Source: Eubacterium sp.
GTDB taxonomy: Bacteria > Bacillota > Clostridia > Lachnospirales > Lachnospiraceae
Assembly (NCBI GenBank): GCA_017420535.1
Contig: JAFOIV010000128.1
Coordinates: 1-50,789 of the forward strand
Reading direction: 5' to 3'
Length of the DNA: 50,789 bases
The notes beneath the pieces are model-generated. The model did not search any database, was not told the DNA's origin, and saw only the letters and a program-made list of their open reading frames with translations. Numbering within the stretch: the first letter of the stretch is position 1; the number at the start of each line of letters is the position of its first letter. A program made the position numbers and the translations under genes. This document shows positions 1-7,728 of the stretch, in pieces.

Positions 1-80
1 CACAAAAACCTGCTAACAAAAGTCAAGTACTTTTAAGCAGATTTTTATAAATCCTTTAATCATCTATTTTTGTGTACGCT

Positions 81-106
81 AAAAAGGCTGGCGTTATTAT
101 CCAGCC
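81..106 (-). terminator. Intrinsic terminator of the IS110 transposase
   Basis: On the minus strand a GGCTGG/CCAGCC stem (86-91 with 101-106) closes a 9-base loop and is followed by five U residues. It lies about 25 bases after the transposase stop codon. Confidence 0.75.
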
Positions 107-129
107 GGGACACCCTGCATAGTTTTTTA

Positions 130-1332
130 TTACTGATAAACTTCCGTTACCCTTGCGTAATATATCCTTAGGAATTTATTCAGGCCAGCAATCTTTGCGT
201 GTTTCTTGCCCTTTCCTTCGGCTTCTTTCTTTAAAATATAGTTATAAACGGCATCATCCTTTGGTGCCGGATGACTCTTAAGCACCCGCATTACCTCGTA
301 TCCGACTTTTCTTAGCGTTGATGATCCACGTTTTGTTATCTTTCGCTTCGACCCAATGAACTGCCCTGATTCATATGGAGGCGGATCAATTCCTGCCCAT
401 GCGATGAGTGCCTTGGCGCTATGTAATCTTCTCACGTCACCGATTTCTGCTATCAGTTTCGGCGCAAGCACATCCCCAACACCTCCCATTTCCCGTACTG
501 TTGAATATTCAGGAAGGGACTTCGCAAGTGACTGCATACGTGCTAAAATAAGTGCCAGAGAGCTATCCACAGCCCTCAATACAGAAACAGCTTCCTGTAC
601 CAGCATTTTGGTCGATGGGGTATTGGAAGACAGTGTAGGTATACCATTGCATGCCAGTTCGTAGACTGCCTCAGCCTTAGATCTGCTGCGGTGGTATTTC
701 TTTTCCTCCGCCCAGCTCAAGTATTCCTCTGTGAATTCTTCAAGGTTCATTGATGTAATCAAATCGTAATGCCAAAACTTTTCGACAAAATCACTAAGCT
801 TATCTTTGCCGTTAGCCTCATTCCAGCTATTAAACATCTTCTTGATGTCAGGCATAACGTAATCCAGGATATGAGTAAGTTCCTGCAAGGCTTTGACATG
901 AAGCTCCATATAGTACCGATACCTGCGTCCCAGTAGTTTAAGCTCGGCATATGTTTCTTCATCTCCTTCATATTTCTGGAGCTTGTACCATTTTTCAATG
1001 CCATAATTCGCGATCATCATTGAATCCAGTTTGTCAGTTTTAGCTCCTCTGATACTGTTGTCCTTTGCATACTTCTTCATTGCAAACGGATTGATAACAG
1101 ATACGAAGTATCCCTTATCTTGAAGGAACGTCAATACTGGCAAATGATAAATGCCTGTTGCCTCCATCACAACTCTTATCTCACCGTCCAGTTTCGCCAG
1201 CAGCCCCACAAAGGCTTCCATTGCCCCTTCTTCATGCTGTACCTCGAACGGGCTGCACACTATCTCTCCATAGGGCTTAAGAATACAGACAGTGCTTTTT
1301 CCTTTTGACACATCAACTCCTACGCTTATCAT
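130..1332 (-). CDS. IS110-family transposase (DEDD recombinase)
   Basis: This is an intact transposase of about 400 residues, the usual family length. The N-terminal RuvC-like domain shows the DEDD acidic residues in VGVDVSKGK, VMEATGIYH and KTDKLDS. The C-terminal Transposase_20 domain contains the GIDPPPYESGQ region and the KRGSSTLRK serine motif that carries the catalytic nucleophile in this family. A longer frame opens at 1386, but the ATG at 1332 has a strong AAGGAGG ribosome site at ideal spacing and begins MISVGVDVSKG as in relatives, so I choose it. IS110 enzymes act with a bridge RNA encoded in the element, and a candidate lies directly upstream. The family call is firm; activity is inferred from the intact frame. 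Confidence 0.93.
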   Translation of the reverse strand: MISVGVDVSKGKSTVCILKPYGEIVCSPFEVQHEEGAMEAFVGLLAKLDGEIRVVMEATGIYHLPVLTFLQDKGYFVSVINPFAMKKYAKDNSIRGAKTDKLDSMMIANYGIEKWYKLQKYEGDEETYAELKLLGRRYRYYMELHVKALQELTHILDYVMPDIKKMFNSWNEANGKDKLSDFVEKFWHYDLITSMNLEEFTEEYLSWAEEKKYHRSRSKAEAVYELACNGIPTLSSNTPSTKMLVQEAVSVLRAVDSSLALILARMQSLAKSLPEYSTVREMGGVGDVLAPKLIAEIGDVRRLHSAKALIAWAGIDPPPYESGQFIGSKRKITKRGSSTLRKVGYEVMRVLKSHPAPKDDAVYNYILKKEAEGKGKKHAKIAGLNKFLRIYYARVTEVYQ

Positions 1333-1339
1333 CTGATAC

Positions 1340-1515
1340 CTCCTTAAACTGATAATAGTAATTGTTCCAGCCGCACTTATTACCATTCAGTTTAGTTGGT
1401 TACGCGGGAGCTGATCCCTACCTGCTTAATCGAATGCTTATAATAAGGGGTTGGTTAACGGTTTTTGTGACGGATGCTAAGACCCAAAAAAGACCACGTC
1501 AGACCAATTACTCCC
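1340..1515 (-). ncRNA. Candidate bridge RNA of the IS110 element
   Basis: The non-coding stretch 5' of the transposase is structured. TTATAATAAGGGG (1438-1450) is exactly complementary to 1513-1525, and TTGGT (1451-1455) pairs with 1503-1507 across a 5-base bulge. The roughly 47-base interior has further complementary blocks (GACG with CGTC, a U-run with an A-run). A sigma-A-like promoter sits at 1519-1546. IS110-group elements are known to encode a bridge RNA of roughly 150-250 nt in this position, whose loops pair with target and donor DNA. Placement is good, but loop guides cannot be assigned without the exact element ends. The start and end given are estimates. Confidence 0.5.
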
Positions 1516-1518
1516 CTT

Positions 1519-1546
1519 ATTATAATAAAATAAGTGCAGATGTCAG
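1519..1546 (-). promoter_or_regulatory. Promoter-like element in the IS110 5' region
   Basis: On the minus strand CTGACA (1541-1546) lies 16 bases before a consensus TATAAT (1519-1524). Transcription from it would start near 1512 and run through the structured leader into the transposase. The -10 box overlaps the 13-bp inverted repeat. Confidence 0.5.
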
Positions 1547-1584
1547 AGTTAATTACTCTCTAACAACTACACTTTTATGGTACT

Positions 1585-1626
1585 AAAAAGACCCGGAGCC
1601 ATATTAAATAACTATGACCCCGGATC
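1585..1626 (-). terminator. Intrinsic terminator of hpf
   Basis: On the minus strand a 14-bp stem (GATCCGGGGTCATA with TATGGCTCCGGGTC, three G-U pairs) is followed by UUUUU. It lies about 20 bases past the hpf stop codon, and the IS110 element begins right after it. Confidence 0.8.
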
Positions 1627-1645
1627 CTCGTGACCGATCACTTTT

Positions 1646-2173
1646 TTAGAACTCTGGTTCTATTAGTCCGTAAGTATTGCCTTTTCTCTTATAAACTACA
1701 TTGACTTCATCTGTCTCTGCATTTCTGAATACATAGAAGTTATGGCCAAGAAGCTCCATCTGTACGCAAGCATCTTCTGGATACATTGGTTTAACGGCAA
1801 ATCTCTTACTACGATAAATCTTTACCTCATCATCAGCAGCATCTTCTTCCTCGAGGAAATCGCTCTTAAAATACTGTACATCCTGTTTCTGATCAACGAG
1901 TTTTTTCTTATATCTTGTAACCTGACGTTCAATTATCTCAACTACCATATCGATCGATACATACATATCATCACTAACCTGTTCTGCTCTGATGATGTGA
2001 CCCTTCATCGGAATCGTAACCTCGATCTTCTGTCTATCTTTTTCAACTGAGAATGTTACCTGAACTTTTGTATCTTCATTAAAATACTTTTCAAGTCTTC
2101 CAAGCTTATCGTAGACTGCGTCTCTTAAACCTTCTGTTACATCGATGTTCTTCCCACTGATTATATAATTCAT
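1646..2173 (-). CDS. hpf: Ribosome hibernation promoting factor, long form
   Basis: Long HPF drives formation of inactive 100S ribosome dimers in stationary phase. The N-terminal S30AE/RaiA domain (about residues 1-100, starting MNYIISGKNIDVTEG) binds the 30S subunit in the mRNA/tRNA channel. After a linker, the C-terminal dimerisation domain (about 120-175) contains KPMYPEDACVQMELLGHNF and ends KRKGNTYGLIEPEF, both typical of long HPF. The frame extends upstream to a GTG at 2182, but the ATG at 2173 has an AGGAG site eight bases upstream and matches the family N-terminus, giving 175 residues. It is a single gene with its own promoter and terminator. Confidence 0.95.
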   Translation of the reverse strand: MNYIISGKNIDVTEGLRDAVYDKLGRLEKYFNEDTKVQVTFSVEKDRQKIEVTIPMKGHIIRAEQVSDDMYVSIDMVVEIIERQVTRYKKKLVDQKQDVQYFKSDFLEEEDAADDEVKIYRSKRFAVKPMYPEDACVQMELLGHNFYVFRNAETDEVNVVYKRKGNTYGLIEPEF

Positions 2174-2281
2174 ATAACTCACTCCTTTTGTCGCGAAATC
2201 AGTTATAAACAGCCGAACCCCTATATATTCTCCTTTTCTCTTTAAATATTAATTTCTTCGACTATCTCTAACGTTATAATG

Positions 2282-2310
2282 ATTATATCACAATCGCCAT
2301 ATTCAATCAA
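2282..2310 (-). promoter_or_regulatory. hpf promoter
   Basis: On the minus strand TTGATT (2305-2310) and TATAAT (2282-2287) are separated by exactly 17 bases, a near-consensus sigma-A promoter about 110 bases upstream of the hpf start. Confidence 0.75.
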
Positions 2311-2439
2311 TGAAATAATCAATTTATTTTTTGTCAGACAAATGCATTCTTAAAAACCAATGTTTTATGCAGTATTCCGGCTTCCATCTTTAGAACAAGT
2401 TCAAATTGTTATATTCTACAAACTTTTTGCATAGAAAAG

Positions 2440-2565
2440 TTATCAACAATCATTGTTATGTTAACGCACGAAATGTTGATAATGTAGATAAATATGTTCA
2501 TAACCCCTATTTTGGCATGTTTTATTGTTGATAACTTTATGATTCAATATTTATGTTTATCAACA
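2440..2565. promoter_or_regulatory. Cluster of four DnaA-box-like 9-mers
   Basis: TTATCAACA occurs at 2440-2448 and 2557-2565 and its complement TGTTGATAA at 2474-2482 and 2526-2534, four exact copies in 126 bases of intergenic DNA. The same 9-mer is found around dnaA and between parA and parB, so it is probably this organism's DnaA box. The rest of the 560-base gap between hpf and the SH3/NlpC gene is AT-rich and holds only the hpf promoter and the upstream gene's terminator. Confidence 0.55.
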
Positions 2566-2669
2566 TTTTATGCATTATTTTATAGGATTTTCACAAAATT
2601 AACAAATTTGAAATCGTGTGACACTTATATCCGCTTTTTTGCCATATAATTTTCCTTACACTATACCTT

Positions 2670-2711
2670 AAAAAACTCCCCGACCTTACGAAGGAGATAA
2701 GGATCGGGGAG
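2670..2711 (-). terminator. Intrinsic terminator of the SH3/NlpC-P60 gene
   Basis: On the minus strand CTCCCCGA pairs with TCGGGGAG (2704-2711 with 2676-2683) and is followed by UUUUUU. The loop also contains a short complementary pair (CCTTA/TAAGG). Confidence 0.85.
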
Positions 2712-2745
2712 CAAAACTCTTCATATTAATATTAACTTATATCAA

Positions 2746-4047
2746 TTAGTCCATAAGTCTTCTTGCTGTAGCAGGTGTTCTATAATCCATAGGTGAAATG
2801 ATAATACCTGTACTTGAAGTACTTGCATGAACAACCTGACCATTTCCAATATACATAGTTACATGGCCATATCCACCTTCATCATCTGTATAGAATAAAA
2901 GATCTCCTGGTTCTACATCTGATACTGAGATAGGTGTTCCATAATATGACTGGCTTGTTGCACCATGTGGAATTGAAATTCCATAATGTCTATATACAAG
3001 CATTGTAAATCCTGAGCAATCTGTTCCATTTGTAAGGCTTTCTCCACCATAAACATAAGGATTACCTACAAACTGGAGAGCATAATTAACCAAATCCTGC
3101 TTTGTAGATGATATTCCATCATTTGTTACAGAAACAGTTGACTGAGAACTGCTGCTTTCAGATGAGCTTGAATCATCATCGTCATCATAATATGATGATG
3201 AACTACTTGATGAGCTGCTTGATGAACTATCACTATATGAACTATCATCATCTGAACTACTCTCAGCTGAAGATGTAGTCTCTTCTGTAGTTTCGCTCGT
3301 CTTTGAAGATGCATATTCTACTTTAAATCTAACATCTACATAATCTGATTTTACATATCCATTCTGACCATTGATCAAAATGCATGTCCAACCATTTGAA
3401 CTATCAACCAGATCAAATTCTTCACCCTCAGCAACCATAGTAATGCAATCTGCATTTTCATTTGCTTCTGTTCTTACATTGAGGGTTGTTGTATTTATTC
3501 TTGCTACTTTAGATAAACCATTTGCCGCTGCCCAGTCTCCTGCAGCATCGCCAAATGCGATATATTCATTCTTTACATATCCATAGCAGTCTCCTGATGA
3601 GATAAGAGTCCATTCTGCACCCTTTTCTTCTATATAAAGAATACCGCCTGTTGGAACAGTACCTATTATGTCAGAATCAGCACTTGCCTCAGCTCTTATA
3701 TTAAGAGTTCCGGCTGCTGTAACTATAGCTCTGTTCTCAAATTGAGGATATTTAACCTTGTTTGTATCCTTCTTTTCCTCTAAGACCATACCGCCTTTAA
3801 CAGCTGTAAGTACTTTAGTAAGATTTGATGTATTTGGATTATATTTTACTGTTTTTGTTTCTGTTACTACGCCTGTTTTTTCAGTAAGTCCAGAAGCAGA
3901 ATTTCCTTCTTCTAAATATTCATCTACCTTTGATGAAATTCCCACATTTGAAGAGTCATACCTTTGTCCTGCATTAACTGCTACTGATGATACTAAGAAC
4001 ATTGTAGCGATCCCTACAGTTATAAGCTTTTTTGATGGCTTATACAT
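2746..4047 (-). CDS. Secreted peptidoglycan hydrolase with two SH3 domains and NlpC/P60 domain
   Basis: This is a 433-residue exported cell-wall enzyme. A signal peptide occupies residues 1-26 (ending SSVAVNAG). Two bacterial SH3 repeats follow, at about 106-168 (LNIRAEASADSDIIG...GYVKNEYI) and 184-240 (LNVRTEANENADCIT...GYVKSDYV); they probably bind the wall. Residues about 256-302 are a Ser/Asp-rich spacer. The C-terminal NlpC/P60 domain (about 315-433) has the catalytic Cys343 in GTDCSGF, His394 in GYGHVTMYIG and a third polar residue, His406. Members cleave D-gamma-glutamyl-diamino-acid bonds in stem peptides. An AGGAGG site precedes the ATG. It has its own promoter and terminator. The precise bond cleaved is not known. 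Confidence 0.9.
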   Translation of the reverse strand: MYKPSKKLITVGIATMFLVSSVAVNAGQRYDSSNVGISSKVDEYLEEGNSASGLTEKTGVVTETKTVKYNPNTSNLTKVLTAVKGGMVLEEKKDTNKVKYPQFENRAIVTAAGTLNIRAEASADSDIIGTVPTGGILYIEEKGAEWTLISSGDCYGYVKNEYIAFGDAAGDWAAANGLSKVARINTTTLNVRTEANENADCITMVAEGEEFDLVDSSNGWTCILINGQNGYVKSDYVDVRFKVEYASSKTSETTEETTSSAESSSDDDSSYSDSSSSSSSSSSSSYYDDDDDSSSSESSSSQSTVSVTNDGISSTKQDLVNYALQFVGNPYVYGGESLTNGTDCSGFTMLVYRHYGISIPHGATSQSYYGTPISVSDVEPGDLLFYTDDEGGYGHVTMYIGNGQVVHASTSSTGIIISPMDYRTPATARRLMD

Positions 4048-4153
4048 TATGTGTCCTCCTAAAATTTACGACCTCAAGATATAGTATTATGTTAAGTTTT
4101 TTTTAAATTCGGCCGCTATTTATTACAAAATTGTTACAACTCATTACATTCCG

Positions 4154-4182
4154 ATTATAACAATGCCCACCGCCAATGTCAA
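4154..4182 (-). promoter_or_regulatory. Promoter of the SH3/NlpC-P60 gene
   Basis: On the minus strand a perfect TTGACA (4177-4182) and a perfect TATAAT (4154-4159) are 17 bases apart, indicating strong constitutive expression. The leader to the start codon is about 100 bases. Confidence 0.85.
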
Positions 4183-4212
4183 CCAAAAATTCCAAAAAGC
4201 CCTTATAAATCC

Positions 4213-4241
4213 TTGATTTGCGGATGATTTAATGTTATACC
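4213..4241 (+). promoter_or_regulatory. Promoter of the Sua5-type gene
   Basis: TTGATT (4213-4218) and TATACC (4236-4241) are separated by 17 bases. The promoter diverges from that of the hydrolase gene about 30 bases away. Confidence 0.55.
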
Positions 4242-4285
4242 TATTAGAGTGTTTTGTAAATTATATTTTAAAAGAGATAAATCTA

Positions 4286-5341
4286 ATGGAAACAATCATA
4301 AAAAAAACTAATGAAGCAGACGCTATTAAATTAGCCAGCGAAATATTAAAAAAGGGCGGCCTTGTTGCATTTCCAACTGAGACTGTATATGGTCTTGGCG
4401 GCGATGCCCTTCGTCCTGAAGCATCTATGGACATTTATAAGGCTAAGGGTCGACCAAGTGACAACCCACTAATAGTTCATATTGCAGATACAAAAGATGT
4501 CTATAAGCTTGCCGAAAATGTATCTTCTAAAGCAGAGGCTCTTATGGAAGCATTTTGGCCAGGTCCAATGACTCTTATTTTTAATAAGAAGGAACTGGTT
4601 CCAAAAGAAACTACCGGCGGATTAAATACCGTTGCCATAAGAATGCCTTCCCATCCTGATGCAGCCAGACTTATCAGGGAAAGCGGCGTTTATATCGCAG
4701 CACCATCTGCTAATACTTCTGGCCGTCCATCTCCTTCCACTGCAGAGCATGTTATTGAGGATTTAAATGGTAAGATTGATATGATCCTCGATGGCGGTCC
4801 TGTTGGAATCGGAATCGAGTCAACTATTGTTGATATGACTGGCGAAATCCCAACTATCTGTCGTCCAGGTTTCATAACAAAGAAGATGCTGGAATCAATA
4901 ATAGGTGAAGTTGAGATTGATAAAGCTCTTATCTCTCCGGATAAGAATCTTCATCCAAAAGCACCTGGCATGAAATATACCCACTATGCGCCTCATGGCC
5001 AGCTTTATATAGTAGAATCTGAAAAGGATGAGTCTGTTGTTACTGACGAAGTAATTAGTAAGATAAACTCCCTTGTAGAGGAAAAAACAAACGAAGGCTA
5101 TAAGGTTGCTGTACTCACTACAAAAGATAAAATGTCTTCTTATAAATGTGAGAATATTATTCTTCTGGGAGAAAAAGGTGACGGTACAACTGTTGCATCC
5201 AGACTTTATGCCGCACTTAGAGAATGTGATACCATTAAAGCAGATTTCATCTATAGCGAAGGTTTTAACCGAGATGATTTCGGCGGAGCCATAATGAACC
5301 GACTTATCAAATCTGCCGGTCATAAAGTTATTCTTGTTTAA
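4286..5341 (+). CDS. L-threonylcarbamoyladenylate synthase, Sua5 type
   Basis: The enzyme makes threonylcarbamoyl-AMP from threonine, bicarbonate and ATP, the first step of the t6A modification at position 37 of ANN-decoding tRNAs. The N-terminal YrdC domain (about residues 10-200) shows GGLVAFPTETVYGLG, the KAKGRPSDNPL motif and APSANTSGRPSPT-like sequence. The C-terminal Sua5 domain (about 225-350) distinguishes it from short TsaC/YrdC. The frame opens at 4232, but the ATG at 4286 (METIIKK) fits the family N-terminus and has a weak AAAGAGA site, giving 351 residues. The next gene, rpiB, follows in the same direction, an arrangement familiar from Firmicutes. Confidence 0.93.
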   Translation: METIIKKTNEADAIKLASEILKKGGLVAFPTETVYGLGGDALRPEASMDIYKAKGRPSDNPLIVHIADTKDVYKLAENVSSKAEALMEAFWPGPMTLIFNKKELVPKETTGGLNTVAIRMPSHPDAARLIRESGVYIAAPSANTSGRPSPSTAEHVIEDLNGKIDMILDGGPVGIGIESTIVDMTGEIPTICRPGFITKKMLESIIGEVEIDKALISPDKNLHPKAPGMKYTHYAPHGQLYIVESEKDESVVTDEVISKINSLVEEKTNEGYKVAVLTTKDKMSSYKCENIILLGEKGDGTTVASRLYAALRECDTIKADFIYSEGFNRDDFGGAIMNRLIKSAGHKVILV

Positions 5342-5435
5342 TTGGTTCACATTATTTTCTTATATCATTAATATAATAGTCTAAGGCTATTTATATATTG
5401 CTAAATTATTTACACATTATTTGGAGGAAATAAAA

Positions 5436-5879
5436 ATGAAAATCGCAATCGGCTGTGATCATGGCGGATATGAACTTAAGCTCGAAGTTCTTAAGCATTT
5501 AAAAGAAAGAGGAATCGAATTCATCGATTATGGATGTAATGACACATCTTCTGTAGATTATCCTACTTATGCAAAGGAAGTAACTTCTGCAGTTGTTTCT
5601 AAAGAAGCTGATCTTGGCATCCTTATCTGTGGAACAGGTCTTGGAATGTCTATGGCAGCTAATAAAGTTGAAGGTATCCGTGCAGCTCTTTGCCATGATG
5701 CTTTCTCAGCAGCAGCTACTAAGGAACACAACAACGCAAATGTTCTTTGCATGGGCGGAAGAATCATCGGACCAGGCCTTGCAAATCTTATCGTTGATAA
5801 GTTTATTGATACTCCATTTTCAAATGATGAGAGACACATCCGTAGATTAAGCATGTTTGATCCATCTATGGCTCAGTAA
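5436..5879 (+). CDS. rpiB: Ribose-5-phosphate isomerase B
   Basis: RpiB interconverts ribose 5-phosphate and ribulose 5-phosphate in the non-oxidative pentose phosphate pathway. The 147-residue length is normal. The N-terminus MKIAIGCDHGGYELK carries the substrate-binding Asp-His, YGCNDTSSVDYP is typical, and ICGTGLGMSMAANKV contains the catalytic cysteine. NNANVLCMGGRIIG is also conserved. The frame begins with a TTG at 5421 that belongs to the TTGGAGG ribosome site, so the ATG at 5436 is the start. Related LacA/LacB isomerases are the main alternative, but no galactose-tagatose genes are nearby. Transketolase at 10.3 kb serves the same pathway. Confidence 0.93.
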   Translation: MKIAIGCDHGGYELKLEVLKHLKERGIEFIDYGCNDTSSVDYPTYAKEVTSAVVSKEADLGILICGTGLGMSMAANKVEGIRAALCHDAFSAAATKEHNNANVLCMGGRIIGPGLANLIVDKFIDTPFSNDERHIRRLSMFDPSMAQ

Positions 5880-5933
5880 TCAACAAAATTGTACTTGTCA
5901 GTTCTAGTTATCAACAAAATAATACTTTATTGT

Positions 5934-5963
5934 AAAAAAAGGCGCTTATTATAAGCGCCTTTT
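5934..5963. terminator. Bidirectional terminator between rpiB and a convergent membrane-protein gene
   Basis: GGCGCTTA/TAAGCGCC closes a three-base loop at 5941-5959. It has an A-run on its left side and TTTT on its right, so it can stop rpiB on the plus strand and the convergent gene on the minus strand. Confidence 0.85.
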
Positions 5964-5971
5964 CATATATT

Positions 5972-6865
5972 TTAATAACCTGGAGTCATTCCTGTATCAT
6001 CATTTTTATCTTTATTTTCATAATACTGGTTTGTTATTTTTTCACCAGCCTTTAAATCTGCTGCATCCATTTGATCGTAAAGTTTCTCTAGATTCTTAAG
6101 ATCTATATCTTCTATCTGCATCTTCTTTGCGCCATTTGGAAGTACAACAGTATAACCTCTCTTTTCCATAAATCTTATGAGGCACATGAATTTAGGTTCG
6201 TCCAATAATGTAAAATATTTTCTATTTATAGCTTCGATACAAGCGTCTACCGTAACAAAATCTCTTGGTCTAATGTTCATAAGTATTTCTTTTACGGTAT
6301 CTTCAACTATCTGCTTTTGCATTTCGAAATCTGAAGAGATCTGCATTACAGTAAATGCGTGAAGATAAGCACGAAGCCATGAATTATCTGTTGTTATCCA
6401 CTCATTTGCCACATGATATGATTTATTCATATCAAATACTTCCTTCTTCCAGGAAGGTGAGTAATATGAAGCTTCTGCTATTCTTGAAATCTGATCTTCG
6501 GTAAGATTCAACTCGTATTTTGAATCAAAATCTTTAATGATCTTTACTCTCTTCTTAACAGATTCAGGCAATTTATAATCATCTGCATTGATATTTTTTT
6601 CAGCCGTATTGTAAATCTTTTTCTTATCTTTATTCTTATTTATATGTGAAAGGATAAGTAATATGAATCCGATAACAAAGCCCGCTCCGATAAATGTTGT
6701 ACTACTGGATAAAAGGCCCACAAGTATCATAACTCCAAAGATTGTTCCACAACCTCTGAAGACGGAGAATATACCCTTTACGCCTGAGTGAAAGTATCTA
6801 TAAAATTTTGGACTGTTCTTTCCTACAAGAGCGTACCAAATAATTATAAAAATAAGTAGTCCCAT
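5972..6865 (-). CDS. Membrane protein of unknown function downstream of pflA
   Basis: I do not recognise this 297-residue protein. The first 75 residues are hydrophobic, with likely membrane segments near 2-14, 38-53 and 55-73 and basic residues between them. A soluble, mostly helical domain follows (about 85-297). It is rich in charged residues and includes aromatic clusters such as ASYYSPSWKKEVF and NSWLRAYLHAF. The C-terminal tail is hydrophilic. It begins a few bases after the pflA stop and has no terminator before it, so it is probably co-transcribed with pflA. The shared bidirectional terminator ends it. A link to pyruvate formate-lyase is only positional. Confidence 0.75.
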   Translation of the reverse strand: MGLLIFIIIWYALVGKNSPKFYRYFHSGVKGIFSVFRGCGTIFGVMILVGLLSSSTTFIGAGFVIGFILLILSHINKNKDKKKIYNTAEKNINADDYKLPESVKKRVKIIKDFDSKYELNLTEDQISRIAEASYYSPSWKKEVFDMNKSYHVANEWITTDNSWLRAYLHAFTVMQISSDFEMQKQIVEDTVKEILMNIRPRDFVTVDACIEAINRKYFTLLDEPKFMCLIRFMEKRGYTVVLPNGAKKMQIEDIDLKNLEKLYDQMDAADLKAGEKITNQYYENKDKNDDTGMTPGY

Positions 6866-6870
6866 AAACC

Positions 6871-7617
6871 CTACGCTTTCTTAATACCAAGAATTGATTC
6901 TGCCAGATCAATCTCTTCATCTGATGGTGCTTCTGTATCTCTAAGTGAGTACTCTATACCAAGTTTATCATATTTTGGTATACCTAATGAATGATAAGGT
7001 AAAACTTCAACTTTGTCTACTGTTTTAAGTGTACTTATAAAATCTGCAAGTTTCTTTAAGTCTTCTTCATTAGTTGTGATTCCTGGAACAAGAACATGTC
7101 TTATCCACATATGTATTCCGTTATCTGACATATATCTTGCCATGTCTAAGATGTTTTCATTAGTCCATCCTGTTAATTCTTTATGCTTGCAGTTATCGAT
7201 CTGTTTAATATCAAGCATTACAAGGTCTGTAACTTTCATAAGTTCTTTAAACTTACTAAAGAATGGCTCTTCTCTTGTAAATGGATTTCCAGATGTATCA
7301 AGACAGGTGTTGATTCCCTGTTCTTTGCAAAGCTGGAAAAGTTTTGTTACAAAATCTATCTGTACAAGGGCCTCACCACCACTTACTGTGATTCCGCCAC
7401 CATTTTTCCAATATGTTTTATATCTAAGTGCCTGCTTCAGAACATCTTCTGGTGTTCTTTCTGTACCGCCTGTAAGTGCCCAGGTTTCTGGATTATGGCA
7501 ATAGCGGCATCTCATATGGCACCCCTGCATAAATACGATGAATCTGATACCAGGTCCATCAACAGCTCCGAAGCTTTCTGTATCATTTATAATTCCTGTA
7601 ATCTTTTCTTCTGCCAT
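6871..7617 (-). CDS. pflA: Pyruvate formate-lyase activating enzyme
   Basis: This radical-SAM enzyme abstracts hydrogen from the glycyl-radical site of PflB, switching it on under anaerobic conditions. The GCHMRCRYCHNPETW segment carries the CxxxCxxC cluster ligands (Cys33, Cys37, Cys40). The GGGITVSGGEAL motif, DTSG and VRHVLVPGITT are typical of PflA. The frame opens at 7653, but the ATG at 7617 has an AAGGAGG site at good spacing and gives the usual length of 248 residues. It follows pflB in the same direction, with an intrinsic terminator in the gap, so it may be expressed at a lower level than pflB. Confidence 0.96.
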   Translation of the reverse strand: MAEEKITGIINDTESFGAVDGPGIRFIVFMQGCHMRCRYCHNPETWALTGGTERTPEDVLKQALRYKTYWKNGGGITVSGGEALVQIDFVTKLFQLCKEQGINTCLDTSGNPFTREEPFFSKFKELMKVTDLVMLDIKQIDNCKHKELTGWTNENILDMARYMSDNGIHMWIRHVLVPGITTNEEDLKKLADFISTLKTVDKVEVLPYHSLGIPKYDKLGIEYSLRDTEAPSDEEIDLAESILGIKKA

Positions 7618-7650
7618 AACTACCTCCTTGGGGGTAAATAATTCTTTTTT

Positions 7651-7688
7651 CAAAAACAGCCCTGTGAGGAGTATCCTTACAGGGCTGT
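7651..7688 (-). terminator. Intrinsic terminator between pflB and pflA
   Basis: On the minus strand a perfect 10-bp stem (ACAGCCCTGT with ACAGGGCTGT) is followed by UUUUUG. It lies after the pflB stop and just before the pflA ribosome site. It should reduce read-through and set the ratio of enzyme to activase. Confidence 0.8.
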
Positions 7689-7728
7689 AATATAATCTAA
7701 TCTACTGAACCATTAATCAGCACGCTGA

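Larger units (their letters stand above)
80..1583 (-). mobile_element. IS110-family insertion sequence (ends approximate)
   Basis: The unit comprises the transposase gene, its downstream hairpin terminator and about 250 bases of non-coding DNA on the transposase 5' side. IS110-family elements usually lack clear terminal inverted repeats and make no classical target duplication, so the exact ends cannot be read here. The left side must stop before the hpf terminator stem that begins near 1589. The right end may lie before base 80 or off the window. The long non-coding stretch on the 5' side matches the IS110 group rather than the IS1111 group. The transposase frame is intact, so the element may be active. 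Confidence 0.6.

Noticed and set aside
356-664. Open frames on the plus strand opposite the transposase
   Set aside because: They are antisense to a clear coding region, lack ribosome sites and resemble no family. The same holds for other antisense frames over pflB, gyrA, dnaA and others.
1333-1386. Longer transposase start at 1386
   Set aside because: The ATG at 1332 has a strong AAGGAGG at ideal spacing and matches family N-termini; the extension has no ribosome site and would run into the structured leader.
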